Below are positions 52,957 to 61,720 of a DNA stretch of 64,000 nt, in pieces. Under the pieces are notes generated by a model that ran no database searches, was not told where the DNA came from, and saw only the letters and a program-made list of their open reading frames with translations. Numbering within the stretch: position 1 is the first letter of the stretch; each line of letters opens with the position of its first letter. The stretch is taken from positions 1 through 64,000 of the forward strand of contig NZ_JAHTKP010000009.1 in NCBI RefSeq assembly GCF_019192735.1, in the 5' to 3' direction. The stretch comes from Kitasatospora aureofaciens. Its GTDB lineage: Bacteria > Actinomycetota > Actinomycetes > Streptomycetales > Streptomycetaceae. A program made the position numbers and the translations under genes.

Positions 52957-53985
52957 ATGAGCACAACCCGCTTTCGCCCGTCCCGCCGGTTCCGGCCCGC
53001 CCTCGCTGCCCTGGCGATGGTGGTCGCCGTGGCCGGCTGCAGCAGTACCGGAGGCAGACGCGCCGAGGAGGCCCGCGCCAAGGCCGCGGCCGCCGGCGGC
53101 CGCGCCGTCACCACTCCGCGCTGGAAGGTCGCGATGGTGACCCACGCCGGCGCCGGCGACGCCTTCTGGGACGGCGTGCGCAAGGGCGCCGAGCAGGCCG
53201 CCGCCAAGGACAACATCACCTTCCTGTACTCCAACGACGCGCAGACCCAGAACCAGGTCCAGCTCGTCCAGGCCGCCATCGACCAGAAGGTCGACGGCCT
53301 GCTGGTCACCCTCGCCAAGGGCGACGCCATGGCCGATGTCCTCGGCAAGGCCAAGGCCGCCGGCATCCCCGTGATCACGATCAACTCCGGCCAGGAGTAC
53401 TCCGCCAAGTTCGGCGCGCTCACCCACATCGGCCAGGACGAGACCACCGCCGGCCAGGCGGCCGGGACCGAACTGGCGAACCGCGGCCGCAAGAACGTGC
53501 TCTGCGTCATCCACGAGCAGGGCAACGTCGGCCAGGAGCAGCGCTGCTCCGGCGCCCAGGCTGGCTCCGGACTGGCCGGCGGCGCCTTCCAGGTGGTCTA
53601 CGTGGACGGCGTCAACATGCCCGACGCCCGGGCCGCGATCTCCGCCAAGCTCCAAGCCGACCCGGCCATCGACACCGTGCTCACCCTCTCCGGCCCGATG
53701 GCGGCCACCGGGCTCCAGGCCGTCCAGGACGCCCACCGCGCGATCGAGCTCGACACCTTCGACCTGGGACCGCAGGTGGTCGCCGGGCTGAAGTCCGGCA
53801 GCGTCGGCTTCGCCGTCGACCAGCAGCCCTACCTCCAGGGCTACGAGGGCGTCGACCTGCTCTGGCTCCACCGCTCCAACCTCGACATGCTCGGCGGCGG
53901 CAAGCCGGTGGCGACCGGTCCGCAGATCCTCACCAAGGACAACGCCGACGCCCTCGCCGAGTACGTCGCGAGGGGGACCAGGTGA
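52957..53985 (+). CDS. Sugar ABC transporter substrate-binding lipoprotein
   Basis: A 342-residue periplasmic-binding-protein-type lipoprotein. The lipobox is VAGC with acceptor Cys28. The mature domain has the ribose/inositol-type fold (PF13407): [67 protein letters not shown]. It captures a sugar or cyclitol outside the membrane. The stop overlaps the permease start (GTGA). The operon is substrate-binding protein, permease, ATPase, ROK kinase. Confidence 0.94.
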   Translation: MSTTRFRPSRRFRPALAALAMVVAVAGCSSTGGRRAEEARAKAAAAGGRAVTTPRWKVAMVTHAGAGDAFWDGVRKGAEQAAAKDNITFLYSNDAQTQNQVQLVQAAIDQKVDGLLVTLAKGDAMADVLGKAKAAGIPVITINSGQEYSAKFGALTHIGQDETTAGQAAGTELANRGRKNVLCVIHEQGNVGQEQRCSGAQAGSGLAGGAFQVVYVDGVNMPDARAAISAKLQADPAIDTVLTLSGPMAATGLQAVQDAHRAIELDTFDLGPQVVAGLKSGSVGFAVDQQPYLQGYEGVDLLWLHRSNLDMLGGGKPVATGPQILTKDNADALAEYVARGTR

Positions 53986-55043
53986 GCACCCCCGACCTCC
54001 TCGCCCAGGACGCCCTCGTCCAGGACGCCCTCGTCCAGGACCGGCCGGCCGCCCTGCGCCGGCTCCTGGCCCGGCCCGAACTCGGCGCCCTGATCGCGGC
54101 CGCCGTCGTCTTCCTGGTCTTCGCGGCCGTCGCCGAACCCTTCCTGCGGGTCTCCTCGCTGGGCACCGTGCTCTACGCCGCGTCCACCATCGGGATCATG
54201 GCCGTGCCGGTCTCGCTGCTGATGATCGGCGGCGAGTTCGACCTGTCGGCCGGGGTGCTGGTCACCACCGCCGCGCTGACCTCGTCGATGGTCTCCTACC
54301 AGTTCACCGCGGTGACCTGGGTCGGCGTCGTCGTCTCGCTCGCCGTCACGTTGGCGGTCGGCTGGTTCAACGGCTGGATGCTCGGCCGCACCAGGCTGCC
54401 CAGCTTCATCGTCACCCTCGGCACCTTCCTGATGCTGACCGGCGCCAACCTCGGCGTCACCAAGCTCGTTTCGGGCACCGTCTCCACCAAGCCGATCTCG
54501 GACATGCAGGGATTCGCCTCCTGCCGCTGGCTGTTCGCCTCGGAGGTCACCGTCGGCGGGCTGACCATCAAGGCCACCGTCTGGTGGTGGCTCGGCCTGC
54601 TCGCCGTCGGCACCTGGGTGCTGCTGCGCACCCGCTTCGGCAACTGGATCTTCGCCGTCGGCGGCGACGCGGCGGCGGCGCGGGCCGTCGGCGTCCCGGT
54701 CGCGCGGACGAAGACCGCGCTCTACCTCGGCGTGGGCTTCGGCGCCTGGGTGCTCGGCCAGCACCTGCTGTTCTCCTTCGACACCGTGCAGTCCGGCGAG
54801 GGCGTCGGCAACGAGCTGATCTACATCGTCGCGGCCGTCATCGGCGGCTGCCTGATCACCGGCGGCTACGGCTCGGTGGTCGGTTCCGCGCTCGGCGCGC
54901 TGATCTTCGGCATGGCCAGCAAGGGGATCATCTACGCCCAGTGGAACCCGGACTGGTTCAAGTTCTTCCTCGGCGCGATGCTGCTGCTCGCCGCCCTGCT
55001 GAACGCCTTCGTCAAGCGCCGGGCCGAGCGGGGGCCGCGATGA
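53982..55043 (+). CDS. Sugar ABC transporter permease
   Basis: A 353-residue RbsC-type permease with eight to ten predicted transmembrane helices. Typical motifs: [58 protein letters not shown], and [25 protein letters not shown] small repeat ([10 protein letters not shown]) marks the N-terminus. It forms the membrane channel for the substrate delivered by the lipoprotein. GTG 53982 and the stop overlap both neighbours by four bases. Confidence 0.94.
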   Translation: MSTPDLLAQDALVQDALVQDRPAALRRLLARPELGALIAAAVVFLVFAAVAEPFLRVSSLGTVLYAASTIGIMAVPVSLLMIGGEFDLSAGVLVTTAALTSSMVSYQFTAVTWVGVVVSLAVTLAVGWFNGWMLGRTRLPSFIVTLGTFLMLTGANLGVTKLVSGTVSTKPISDMQGFASCRWLFASEVTVGGLTIKATVWWWLGLLAVGTWVLLRTRFGNWIFAVGGDAAAARAVGVPVARTKTALYLGVGFGAWVLGQHLLFSFDTVQSGEGVGNELIYIVAAVIGGCLITGGYGSVVGSALGALIFGMASKGIIYAQWNPDWFKFFLGAMLLLAALLNAFVKRRAERGPR

Positions 55044-55930
55044 ACAACGACGCGATGAACAACGACGCGATGAACAACGAACTGCTCGCCCTAGAGGGCG
55101 TCGGCAAGAGCTACGGCACCGTCCGTGCCCTGCAGGACGTCTCGCTGACCCTGCGGGCCGGTGAGATCAGCTGCGTGCTGGGCGACAACGGTGCCGGCAA
55201 GTCGACGCTGATCAAGATCATCTCCGGGCTGCACCACCACGACGAGGGCAGCTACACCGTCGGCGGCGAGGAGGTCCGGTTCGACTCCCCGCGCCAGGCC
55301 CTCGACCGCGGCATCGCCACCGTCTACCAGGACCTCGCCGTCGTCCCGTTGATGCCGGTCTGGCGGAACTTCTTCCTCGGCTCCGAGCAGGGCCACCGCC
55401 GCTGGGGCGGGCTGCGCCTGGACGCCGACGCCATGCGCGCCACCACCCGCGAGGCGCTCGCCCGGATGGGCATCGACCTGCACGACGTCGACCGGCCGAT
55501 CGGCACCCTCTCCGGCGGCCAGCGCCAGTGCGTGGCGATCGCCCGGGCCGTCCACTTCGGCGCCAGGGTGCTCATCCTGGACGAGCCCACCGCCGCGCTC
55601 GGCGTCAAGCAGTCCGGCGTGGTGCTCAAGTACGTCACCGCCGCCCGCGACGCCGGGCTCGGGGTCGTCCTGATCACCCACAACCCGCACCACGCGTACC
55701 TGGTCGGCGACCACTTCACCCTGCTCAAGCGGGGCCGGATGGCCGGCAGCCACCCGCGCGACGAGATCGGCCTGGAACAGCTCACCACCGAGATGGCCGG
55801 CGGCTCCGACCTCGCCGAACTCTCGCACGAGCTCGCCCGGCCGGCCGTCACCGGTCCGGCCGTCACCGGTCCGGCCGTCACCGGACCGACCACCACCGCC
55901 GAACCCCGTGAGGAGCGTCCGCAGCCGTGA
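55040..55930 (+). CDS. Sugar ABC transporter ATP-binding protein (single domain)
   Basis: A 296-residue ATPase with one nucleotide-binding domain: Walker [10 protein letters not shown] at 48-56, signature LSGGQ at 157-161, Walker B VLILDEP at 177-183 and the switch His in ITHNPHHAY. Ribose-type systems usually have two fused ATPase domains; here only one is present, so it probably acts as a homodimer. A 15-bp repeat gives three in-frame ATG starts ([14 protein letters not shown]) at 55040, 55055 and 55070. The tail carries AVTGP three times. Start overlaps the permease stop; end overlaps the ROK start. Confidence 0.94.
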   Translation: MNNDAMNNDAMNNELLALEGVGKSYGTVRALQDVSLTLRAGEISCVLGDNGAGKSTLIKIISGLHHHDEGSYTVGGEEVRFDSPRQALDRGIATVYQDLAVVPLMPVWRNFFLGSEQGHRRWGGLRLDADAMRATTREALARMGIDLHDVDRPIGTLSGGQRQCVAIARAVHFGARVLILDEPTAALGVKQSGVVLKYVTAARDAGLGVVLITHNPHHAYLVGDHFTLLKRGRMAGSHPRDEIGLEQLTTEMAGGSDLAELSHELARPAVTGPAVTGPAVTGPTTTAEPREERPQP

Positions 55931-57033
55931 CCAGCCCCCAAGGCAGCACCCGGCCGGCCGTCCTGCCCACCTTGCTCGGCCTCGGCCCGCGCGCCGAGCG
56001 CCGCCGCCGCGCCCTGCCCGCCGGGATACTGCGGCTGCCCACCATCGGTGTCGACATCGGCGGCACCAAGGTCGTCGCCGGCGTCGTCGACGGCGAGGGC
56101 AAGGTGCTGGAGAAGCTGCGCACCGACACTCCTCACAAGAGCAAGAGCGCCCAGGTCGTCGAGGACGTCATCGTCGAGCTGGTGCTGGAGCTGGCCGACC
56201 GGCACGACGTCCACGCCGTCGGCGTCGGCGCGGCCGGCTGGGTGGACGCCGAGCGGTCCAAGGTGCTCTTCGCCCCCCACCTCAACTGGCGCAACGAGCC
56301 GCTCCAGCAGGCGCTCAGCGAGCGGCTGCGGTTCCCGGTGATCGTCGAGAACGACGCCAACGCCGCCGCCTGGGCCGAGTGGCGCTTCGGCGCCGGGCGC
56401 GGCGAGGACCACATGGTGATGCTCACCCTCGGCACCGGCATCGGCGGCGCCGTCGTCCGCGACGGCTACGTCGACCGCGGCAAGTACGGCCTGGCGGGCG
56501 AGTTCGGGCACATGCAGGTGGTGCCCGGCGGCCACCGCTGCCCGTGCGGCAACCGCGGCTGCTGGGAGCAGTACTCCTCGGGCAACGCGCTGGTGCGCGA
56601 CGCCCGCGAGCTCGTCGCCGAGGAGTCGCCGGTGGTGCAGCCGCTGCTCGCCCGGGCCGGCGGCACCGTCGAGGGCATCACCGGCCCGCTGGTCACCGAC
56701 GCCGCCCGGGCCGGCGACCCGACCGCCACCGAGCTGCTGTACGAGGTCGGCACCTGGCTCGGCGTCGGCATCGCCAACCTGGCCGCCGCGCTCGACCCCG
56801 GCCGCTTCGTGATCGGCGGCGGTGTCTCGGAGGCCGGCGACCTGCTGCTCGGCCCGGCCCGGGACACCTTCCGCCGCACCCTCACCGGCCGCGGCTTCCG
56901 CCCCGAGGCCACCATCGTGCACGCCGCCCTGGGCAACGAGGCCGGCCTGGTCGGCGCCGCCGACCTGGCCCGGCAGGTGGCCCGGCGGTTCCGCACGATC
57001 AAGCGCCGCCGGGTGGAGCGCAGCGCGCTGTAA
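55927..57033 (+). CDS. ROK family sugar kinase (glucokinase-like)
   Basis: A 368-residue ROK-family kinase. The ATP motif is [12 protein letters not shown] at about 41-52, the sugar site has [12 protein letters not shown] and [12 protein letters not shown], and the zinc motif [11 protein letters not shown] is intact; there is no HTH, so it is a kinase rather than a ROK repressor. The first 38 residues are a Pro/Arg-rich extension. It would phosphorylate the sugar imported by the three proteins encoded just before it, to which it is coupled by GTGA overlap. The closest relatives are annotated glucokinases, but the ABC system suggests another sugar is possible. Confidence 0.9.
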   Translation: MTSPQGSTRPAVLPTLLGLGPRAERRRRALPAGILRLPTIGVDIGGTKVVAGVVDGEGKVLEKLRTDTPHKSKSAQVVEDVIVELVLELADRHDVHAVGVGAAGWVDAERSKVLFAPHLNWRNEPLQQALSERLRFPVIVENDANAAAWAEWRFGAGRGEDHMVMLTLGTGIGGAVVRDGYVDRGKYGLAGEFGHMQVVPGGHRCPCGNRGCWEQYSSGNALVRDARELVAEESPVVQPLLARAGGTVEGITGPLVTDAARAGDPTATELLYEVGTWLGVGIANLAAALDPGRFVIGGGVSEAGDLLLGPARDTFRRTLTGRGFRPEATIVHAALGNEAGLVGAADLARQVARRFRTIKRRRVERSAL

Positions 57034-57046
57034 CGCCGGTCGGGAC

Positions 57047-57096
57047 AGGGGTGGTTCCGGCCGCGGAGCCACCCCTTCGGCGATCTCCCCGAAGGG
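57047..57096 (+). terminator. Tandem hairpins after ROK kinase
   Basis: AGGGGTGGTTCCG (57047-57059) pairs with CGGAGCCACCCCT (57064-57076). Immediately after, CCCTTCGG (57073-57080) pairs with CCGAAGGG (57089-57096). The two stems compete for shared bases. Confidence 0.75.
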
Positions 57097-57196
57097 TTCC
57101 GTCGGGTCAACTACCGGTTGGTAGCCGTGCGATGTGGTTGTCGGGATCATGCCTCCTGTGAAAGAACGGAGTTGACGTCGACTCAGGAGGACTCGG

Positions 57197-58984
57197 ATGA
57201 GAGCTCTGCCCCGTCTCGCGCCACCGCTGCTGCTCGTCACAGCCCTGATCTGGTCCTCCGCCGGGCCGGCCGGGGCGGCGGCCCCGCCGCCCAAGGTGCC
57301 CGAGGCGGTGGGCTGGGGCGGGGCGGTGTCCACCGTCTCCGCCGACGCCACCGCCGCCGGGATCGAGGTGCTCCGCGCGGGCGGGAACGCGGTGGACGCG
57401 GCCGTCGCCGCCGCGGCCGCCCTGGGCGTCACCGAGCCGTACTCCTCCGGCATCGGCGGCGGCGGGTACTTCGTCTACTACGACCACGCCACCGGCCGGG
57501 TCCACACCATCGACGGCCGGGAGAAGGCCGGCCGGACCGCCGACGCCGGGCTCTTCCTGGAGAACGGCAAGCCGCTCGCCTTCCCCGACGCCGTCACCAG
57601 CGGCCTGTCCGTCGGCGTCCCCGGCACCGCGGCCACCTGGGACGCCGCCCTCCGCGAGTGGGGCAGCCGCTCGCTCGCCGAGAACCTCGCCCCCGCCGAG
57701 CGGATCGCCGACGACGGCTTCGTCGTCAACGCCACCTTCCGCGGCATGACCCGGGACAACTACAGCCGCTTCAAGGACTTCCCCGACACCGCCAAGCTCT
57801 TCCTGCCCGGCGGCAAGCTCCCCGAGGCCGGCTCGCTCCTGCGCAACCCCGACCTCGCCGCCACCTACCGGCAACTCGGCAAGGACGGCATCAAGGCCTT
57901 CTACCAGGGCGACATCGGCCGGGACGTCGTCAACACCCTCCAGCGCCCGCCGGTCGACCCCGCCTCCGGCCGCACCGCCCGCCCCGGCAAGGTCGACACC
58001 GCCGACCTCGCCGCCTACCAGGTCCGCCCGCAGGCCCCCACCCACGTGGCCTACCGCGACTACGACGTCTACTCGATCGCCCCGTCCAGCTCCGGCGGCA
58101 CGACCGTCGGCGAGGCGCTCGGCATCCTGGAGGACGGGGACCTCGGCGACTACAGCAGCACGCAGTACTACCACCACTTCCTGGAGGCCTCCCGGATCGC
58201 CTTCGCCGACCGCAACCGCTGGGTCGGCGACCCGCACTACTCCGACGTCCCCACCCGCGAGCTGCTCTCGCCCCGCTACGCCGCCTCCCGGGCCTGCCTG
58301 ATCAGCCCCGACCGCGCCCTCACCAGCCCGCTCGCCCCCGGCGACCCGCGCCACCCGGCGGACTGCGCCGACACCGGCCAGGCCGTCCCGGAGTCCTACG
58401 AGGGCCAGAACACCACCCACCTCACCGTGGCCGACCGCTGGGGCAACGTCGTCGCCTACACCCTGTCCATCGAGCAGACCGGCGGCAGCGGAATCACCGT
58501 CCCCGGCCGCGGCTTCCTGCTCAACAACGAACTGACCGACTTCGACTTCGCCCCGCTCGCCGCCGGCGTGCCCGACCCCAACCTGCCCGGGCCCGGCAAG
58601 CGCCCGCGCTCCTCGATGTCGCCGACCATCGTGCTGCGCGACGGGGAGCCGCTGCTCGCGACCGGCAGCCCCGGCGGCGCGACCATCATCACCACCACCC
58701 TGCAGGTGCTGCTCGGCCGCCTCGACCGCGGGCTGAGCCTGGAGCAGGCGATCGCCGCGCCGCGCGCCAGCCAGCGCAACACGGCCGCCACCCAGGCCGA
58801 GCCGGGCTTCCTCGCGCTGCCCGAGCGGTCGGCGCTGGAGGGGCTGGGGCACAGCTTCAGCAGCGTCGACGAGATCGGCGCCGCGACCGGCGTCGAACGG
58901 CTGCCGGACGGGCGCTGGGTGGCCGCCGCCGAACCCGTCCGCCGGGGCGGCGGCGCGGCCGCGGTGGTCCGGCCCTCGGACTGA
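57197..58984 (+). CDS. ggt: Gamma-glutamyltransferase (secreted)
   Basis: A 595-residue Ntn-hydrolase precursor with an N-terminal signal peptide (about 1-29). Autoprocessing should occur before Thr406 in GQNTTHLTVAD, giving the catalytic N-terminal Thr of the small subunit. Further markers: GIEVLRAGGNAVDAAVAAA, PYSSGIGGGGYFVYYD, DGREKAG, FLLNNELTDFD and SSMSPTIVLRDGEP. It transfers or hydrolyses gamma-glutamyl groups of glutathione-like or ergothioneine-like thiols outside the cell. AGGAGG precedes the ATG. It is monocistronic by its surroundings. Confidence 0.95.
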   Translation: MRALPRLAPPLLLVTALIWSSAGPAGAAAPPPKVPEAVGWGGAVSTVSADATAAGIEVLRAGGNAVDAAVAAAAALGVTEPYSSGIGGGGYFVYYDHATGRVHTIDGREKAGRTADAGLFLENGKPLAFPDAVTSGLSVGVPGTAATWDAALREWGSRSLAENLAPAERIADDGFVVNATFRGMTRDNYSRFKDFPDTAKLFLPGGKLPEAGSLLRNPDLAATYRQLGKDGIKAFYQGDIGRDVVNTLQRPPVDPASGRTARPGKVDTADLAAYQVRPQAPTHVAYRDYDVYSIAPSSSGGTTVGEALGILEDGDLGDYSSTQYYHHFLEASRIAFADRNRWVGDPHYSDVPTRELLSPRYAASRACLISPDRALTSPLAPGDPRHPADCADTGQAVPESYEGQNTTHLTVADRWGNVVAYTLSIEQTGGSGITVPGRGFLLNNELTDFDFAPLAAGVPDPNLPGPGKRPRSSMSPTIVLRDGEPLLATGSPGGATIITTTLQVLLGRLDRGLSLEQAIAAPRASQRNTAATQAEPGFLALPERSALEGLGHSFSSVDEIGAATGVERLPDGRWVAAAEPVRRGGGAAAVVRPSD

Positions 58985-59116
58985 GACGGCTCTCTCGCGG
59001 CGGGCTCTGTCGGTCCTCGGCGGTAGATTCGGGGTGGGCATCCCTGGCGGGTGCCCACCCCTCGTCCGCCACTTGTCCGAACCCCTCGTCCGAACCACCC
59101 GGGAAGGCCGCCCGCC

Positions 59117-59920
59117 GTGACCGTCCGCATCGCCACCTGGAACATCAACTCCGTCACCGCGCGGCTGCCCAAGCTCCTGGAGTGGCTGGAGAGCGCCAAG
59201 CCCGACGTGCTCTGCCTCCAGGAGCTCAAGTGCGCGGCCGACGCCTTCCCGTACGAGGAGGTCCGCGCGCTCGGCTACGAGACGGCCGCCCACGGCACCG
59301 GCCGCTGGAACGGCGTCGCGATCGTCTCCCGGCTCGGCCTCGACGACGTCGTCCGCGACCTGCCCGGCCAGCCCGGCTTCCTCGCCGACGACGCGATGTT
59401 GCCCGTCGTCGAGCCCCGGGCCATCGCCGCCACCTGCGGCCCGGTCCGGGTCTGGTCCGTCTACGTGCCCAACGGCCGCGAGGTCGGCCACGCCCACTAC
59501 CGCTACAAGCTGGAGTGGCTGGAGGCGCTGCGCAAGGCCTCCGCCGAGGACGCCGCCGGCCCACGCCCGTACGCCGTCCTCGGGGACTTCAACATCGCCC
59601 CCACCGACGAGGACGTCTACGACGTCGCCGCCTTCGAGGGCCTCACCCACGTCACCCCGCTGGAACGGGCCGCGCTGGACGCCCTCGGCGAGGTGGGCCT
59701 GCACGACGTGGTGCCCCGCCCGCTCAAGTACGACCACCCGTACACCTATTGGGACTACCGCCAGCTGGCCTTCCCGAAGAACCGGGGCATGCGGATCGAC
59801 CTCACCTACGCCAACAAGCCCTTCGCCGACGCCGTCACCGACAGCTACGTCGACCGCGAGGCCCGCAAGGGCAAGGGCACGTCCGACCACGCCCCGGTCG
59901 TGGTGGACCTCGACCTGTGA
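59117..59920 (+). CDS. xthA: Exodeoxyribonuclease III
   Basis: A 267-residue AP endonuclease/3' exonuclease of base-excision repair. Active-site motifs: ATWNINSVTARL (Asn), LCLQELKC (Glu), RYKLEWLEAL region, VLGDFNIAPTDEDVYD (Asp, Asn) and GTSDHAPVVVDL (Asp-His). GTG 59117 has GGAAGG upstream, and TAGATT near 59024 is a likely -10. The longer open frame ahead of it is Pro-rich and not used. It stands alone between ggt and a secreted protein gene. Repair of oxidised bases fits loosely with the 8-oxoguanine deaminase in the window, but no linkage is implied. Confidence 0.95.
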   Translation: MTVRIATWNINSVTARLPKLLEWLESAKPDVLCLQELKCAADAFPYEEVRALGYETAAHGTGRWNGVAIVSRLGLDDVVRDLPGQPGFLADDAMLPVVEPRAIAATCGPVRVWSVYVPNGREVGHAHYRYKLEWLEALRKASAEDAAGPRPYAVLGDFNIAPTDEDVYDVAAFEGLTHVTPLERAALDALGEVGLHDVVPRPLKYDHPYTYWDYRQLAFPKNRGMRIDLTYANKPFADAVTDSYVDREARKGKGTSDHAPVVVDLDL

Positions 59921-60073
59921 GTCACGGTGCGTGACGGGCCGTAACTCGAACGGTCCTGAGCGGTGGCCGGGCGCGGGGGCCGTGCTTACCGTCGGTGAGA
60001 GACCGGGCGCAGTGGTTCGACCACGTGGACGTCGGAGTCCCCGGCTGCGCCCGAGAATCCCGGAGGTTCCGGT

Positions 60074-60661
60074 ATGCGCCCCATGCGTACGGCCGCCGCC
60101 GCCCTGATCGGCGCGACGGTGCTGACCGGCCTGACAGCCCCCCTCGCGATTGCCAGGGACGGCGCGGCCTCGGTCAGCCCGTCCCACGCCGAAGCGGGCC
60201 AGACCGTGAAGGTCACGGTCTCCTGCGAGAAGTCGGACAAGCCCGAGGCCAAGACCATCACCGCCCACTCCGCCGCCTTCGAGGGCGGCCCGGCCACTCT
60301 CACCCTGGGCTCGGACGGCAAGCACACCGGCTCCGCCCGCCTGGCCGGCCAGCATGCCGGGGACAGCAAGGTCGACGGCACCTGCCCCGATGGCGGTGCC
60401 TTCTCCACCTCGGTCACGGTCACCACCGTCGCGGTCTCCACCCCGGACAAGGGCCTCGGCGACTGGGGCAAGGCGGCGGGGGAGTGGGCCGGCTCGCTCG
60501 GCCAGTCCGGTGCCGAGAGCTATCAGGTCGCCCCGCACGGTGCCGTCCACACCGGCCTCGGCGGCTCGGTCGCGGCCAACCCGGGGGAGCTGGCCGGCGG
60601 CCTCGCGCTCGTCGCGGGCGGCGTCGGCGGGTTCTGGCTGCTGCGGCGGCGTGGTGCCTGA
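60074..60661 (+). CDS. Secreted/cell-surface protein with C-terminal membrane helix
   Basis: A 195-residue protein with signal peptide (about 1-27, IARDGAA boundary), an Ig-like domain of about 85 residues with two Cys (SCEKSD and GTCPDG), a helical/Gly-rich segment, and a C-terminal hydrophobic helix followed by RRRGA. The end lacks an LPxTG sortase motif, so it is tail-anchored in the membrane. CGGAGG precedes the ATG (60074, alternative 60083). No function is known; such proteins are common in Streptomyces. Confidence 0.85.
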   Translation: MRPMRTAAAALIGATVLTGLTAPLAIARDGAASVSPSHAEAGQTVKVTVSCEKSDKPEAKTITAHSAAFEGGPATLTLGSDGKHTGSARLAGQHAGDSKVDGTCPDGGAFSTSVTVTTVAVSTPDKGLGDWGKAAGEWAGSLGQSGAESYQVAPHGAVHTGLGGSVAANPGELAGGLALVAGGVGGFWLLRRRGA

Positions 60662-60766
60662 TGGGCCTTCGCGCCACCGCTTCGCGTGCGTGTCCTCCGC
60701 GCCGCCGGGCCGACCAGGGCCGGCGGCGCGGACGTGTGGCCGGGTGGGTGCCCGGCGGACGTGTGG

Positions 60767-61477
60767 TCAGGCCCGCTGCTGCTCGGCTTCCAGGGTGCCG
60801 CTGGCCAGCAGGTACTGGGCCAGGATGTACGTCGCCATGATCCAGAACTGATGCCCCGGCAGCTCCCGCCACTTCGCCAGCTGGGTGGCGATCAGCGTGT
60901 CCGAGAGCAGGAACAGCGCCCCGCCCAGGCCCGTCCGCCAGCCCAGCCCGGCCGAGGTGACGGCGGTGGAGGCGAGCAGCAGGCTGTACCCCGCCACCGG
61001 CACCTGGAGGTCCCCGAGGTCCGGCCAGAGCTGCCCGATCATTCCCGCCCAGGCCGTTGCGTACGCCGCCGCCACGACCAGGGCGCGCTTGCGGTCGGTG
61101 AGCGCGCCGCGTCGGACGAACATCGTCACGTAACACACGTGCGCCGCCGCGAAGGAGCCCATCCCGGCCAGGAACGCGGTGTCGTTCTTCAGCTGCAGCA
61201 GCACGTCCCCGCCCGCGCTCAGCAGCAGCGCCGGCGCCAGCAGCTTCGGCGCCTCCCGCTCCGCCGTCGCCGCGGCCGTGACGCTGTGGGCGGCCAGCAG
61301 CGGCATCAGGGCGGGCTTGGTGGCGTGCCGGAGCGCCGAGGTGCCGGACAGGATCGCGCCCAGATGAGCCGCCGAGGCGGCCGCGAAGCCGCCCAGCAGA
61401 CCGGTGGCCGAGCGCAGGCCGCCGGCCGGGCGCAGGCGCGCGCCGAGGACGGCACGGGTGGTCGTACGGATGCTCAT
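60767..61477 (-). CDS. YhhN/lysoplasmalogenase-like membrane protein
   Basis: A 236-residue membrane protein with about seven to eight helices, of the YhhN/TMEM86 (lysoplasmalogenase) family. Conserved parts are TKPALMPLLAAH, LLSAGGDVLLQL, FLAGMGSFAAAHVCYVTMF and LFLLSDTLIATQLAKW, with the Asp residues that characterise the family. It may hydrolyse ether lipids, although bacterial roles are little known. ATG 61477 was chosen; the N-terminal tail before the first helix is basic. It converges on the secreted protein gene and diverges from the DUF2397/DUF2398-like gene. Confidence 0.88.
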   Translation of the reverse strand: MSIRTTTRAVLGARLRPAGGLRSATGLLGGFAAASAAHLGAILSGTSALRHATKPALMPLLAAHSVTAAATAEREAPKLLAPALLLSAGGDVLLQLKNDTAFLAGMGSFAAAHVCYVTMFVRRGALTDRKRALVVAAAYATAWAGMIGQLWPDLGDLQVPVAGYSLLLASTAVTSAGLGWRTGLGGALFLLSDTLIATQLAKWRELPGHQFWIMATYILAQYLLASGTLEAEQQRA

Positions 61478-61720
61478 CGGGCGGCTGACCTCCGGGGGCG
61501 AGGGGGGATGGCTGTGAGCCTGCCGTCGCACCCTAGGCGACCGGTCCGCGCGGCGGAAGGCGGGGTTACCCGTGCGTAACCCCGGCGGCGCCCGGCCGAT
61601 GACGGCCCGGCGGCGCGCCCGGGGCCGTCGGCGCGCTACCGGAGGACGGCCGGTTACTTGGCCGGGAGGCCCGGTTGCTGCCACCGGGGGACGCGGCCAC
61701 CGTCTAGTCTGGTTCCCGAC

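Noticed and set aside
57108..57122. TCAAC-TACCG-GTTGG upstream of ggt as a further AllR box
   Set aside because: One mismatch, and it is better explained as part of the separate palindrome CTACC-GGTT-GGTAG; ggt has no role in the purine pathway.
57107..60550. Open frame of about 1150 codons on the minus strand over ggt and xthA
   Set aside because: Same artefact: antisense to conserved genes, no motifs, repetitive composition.
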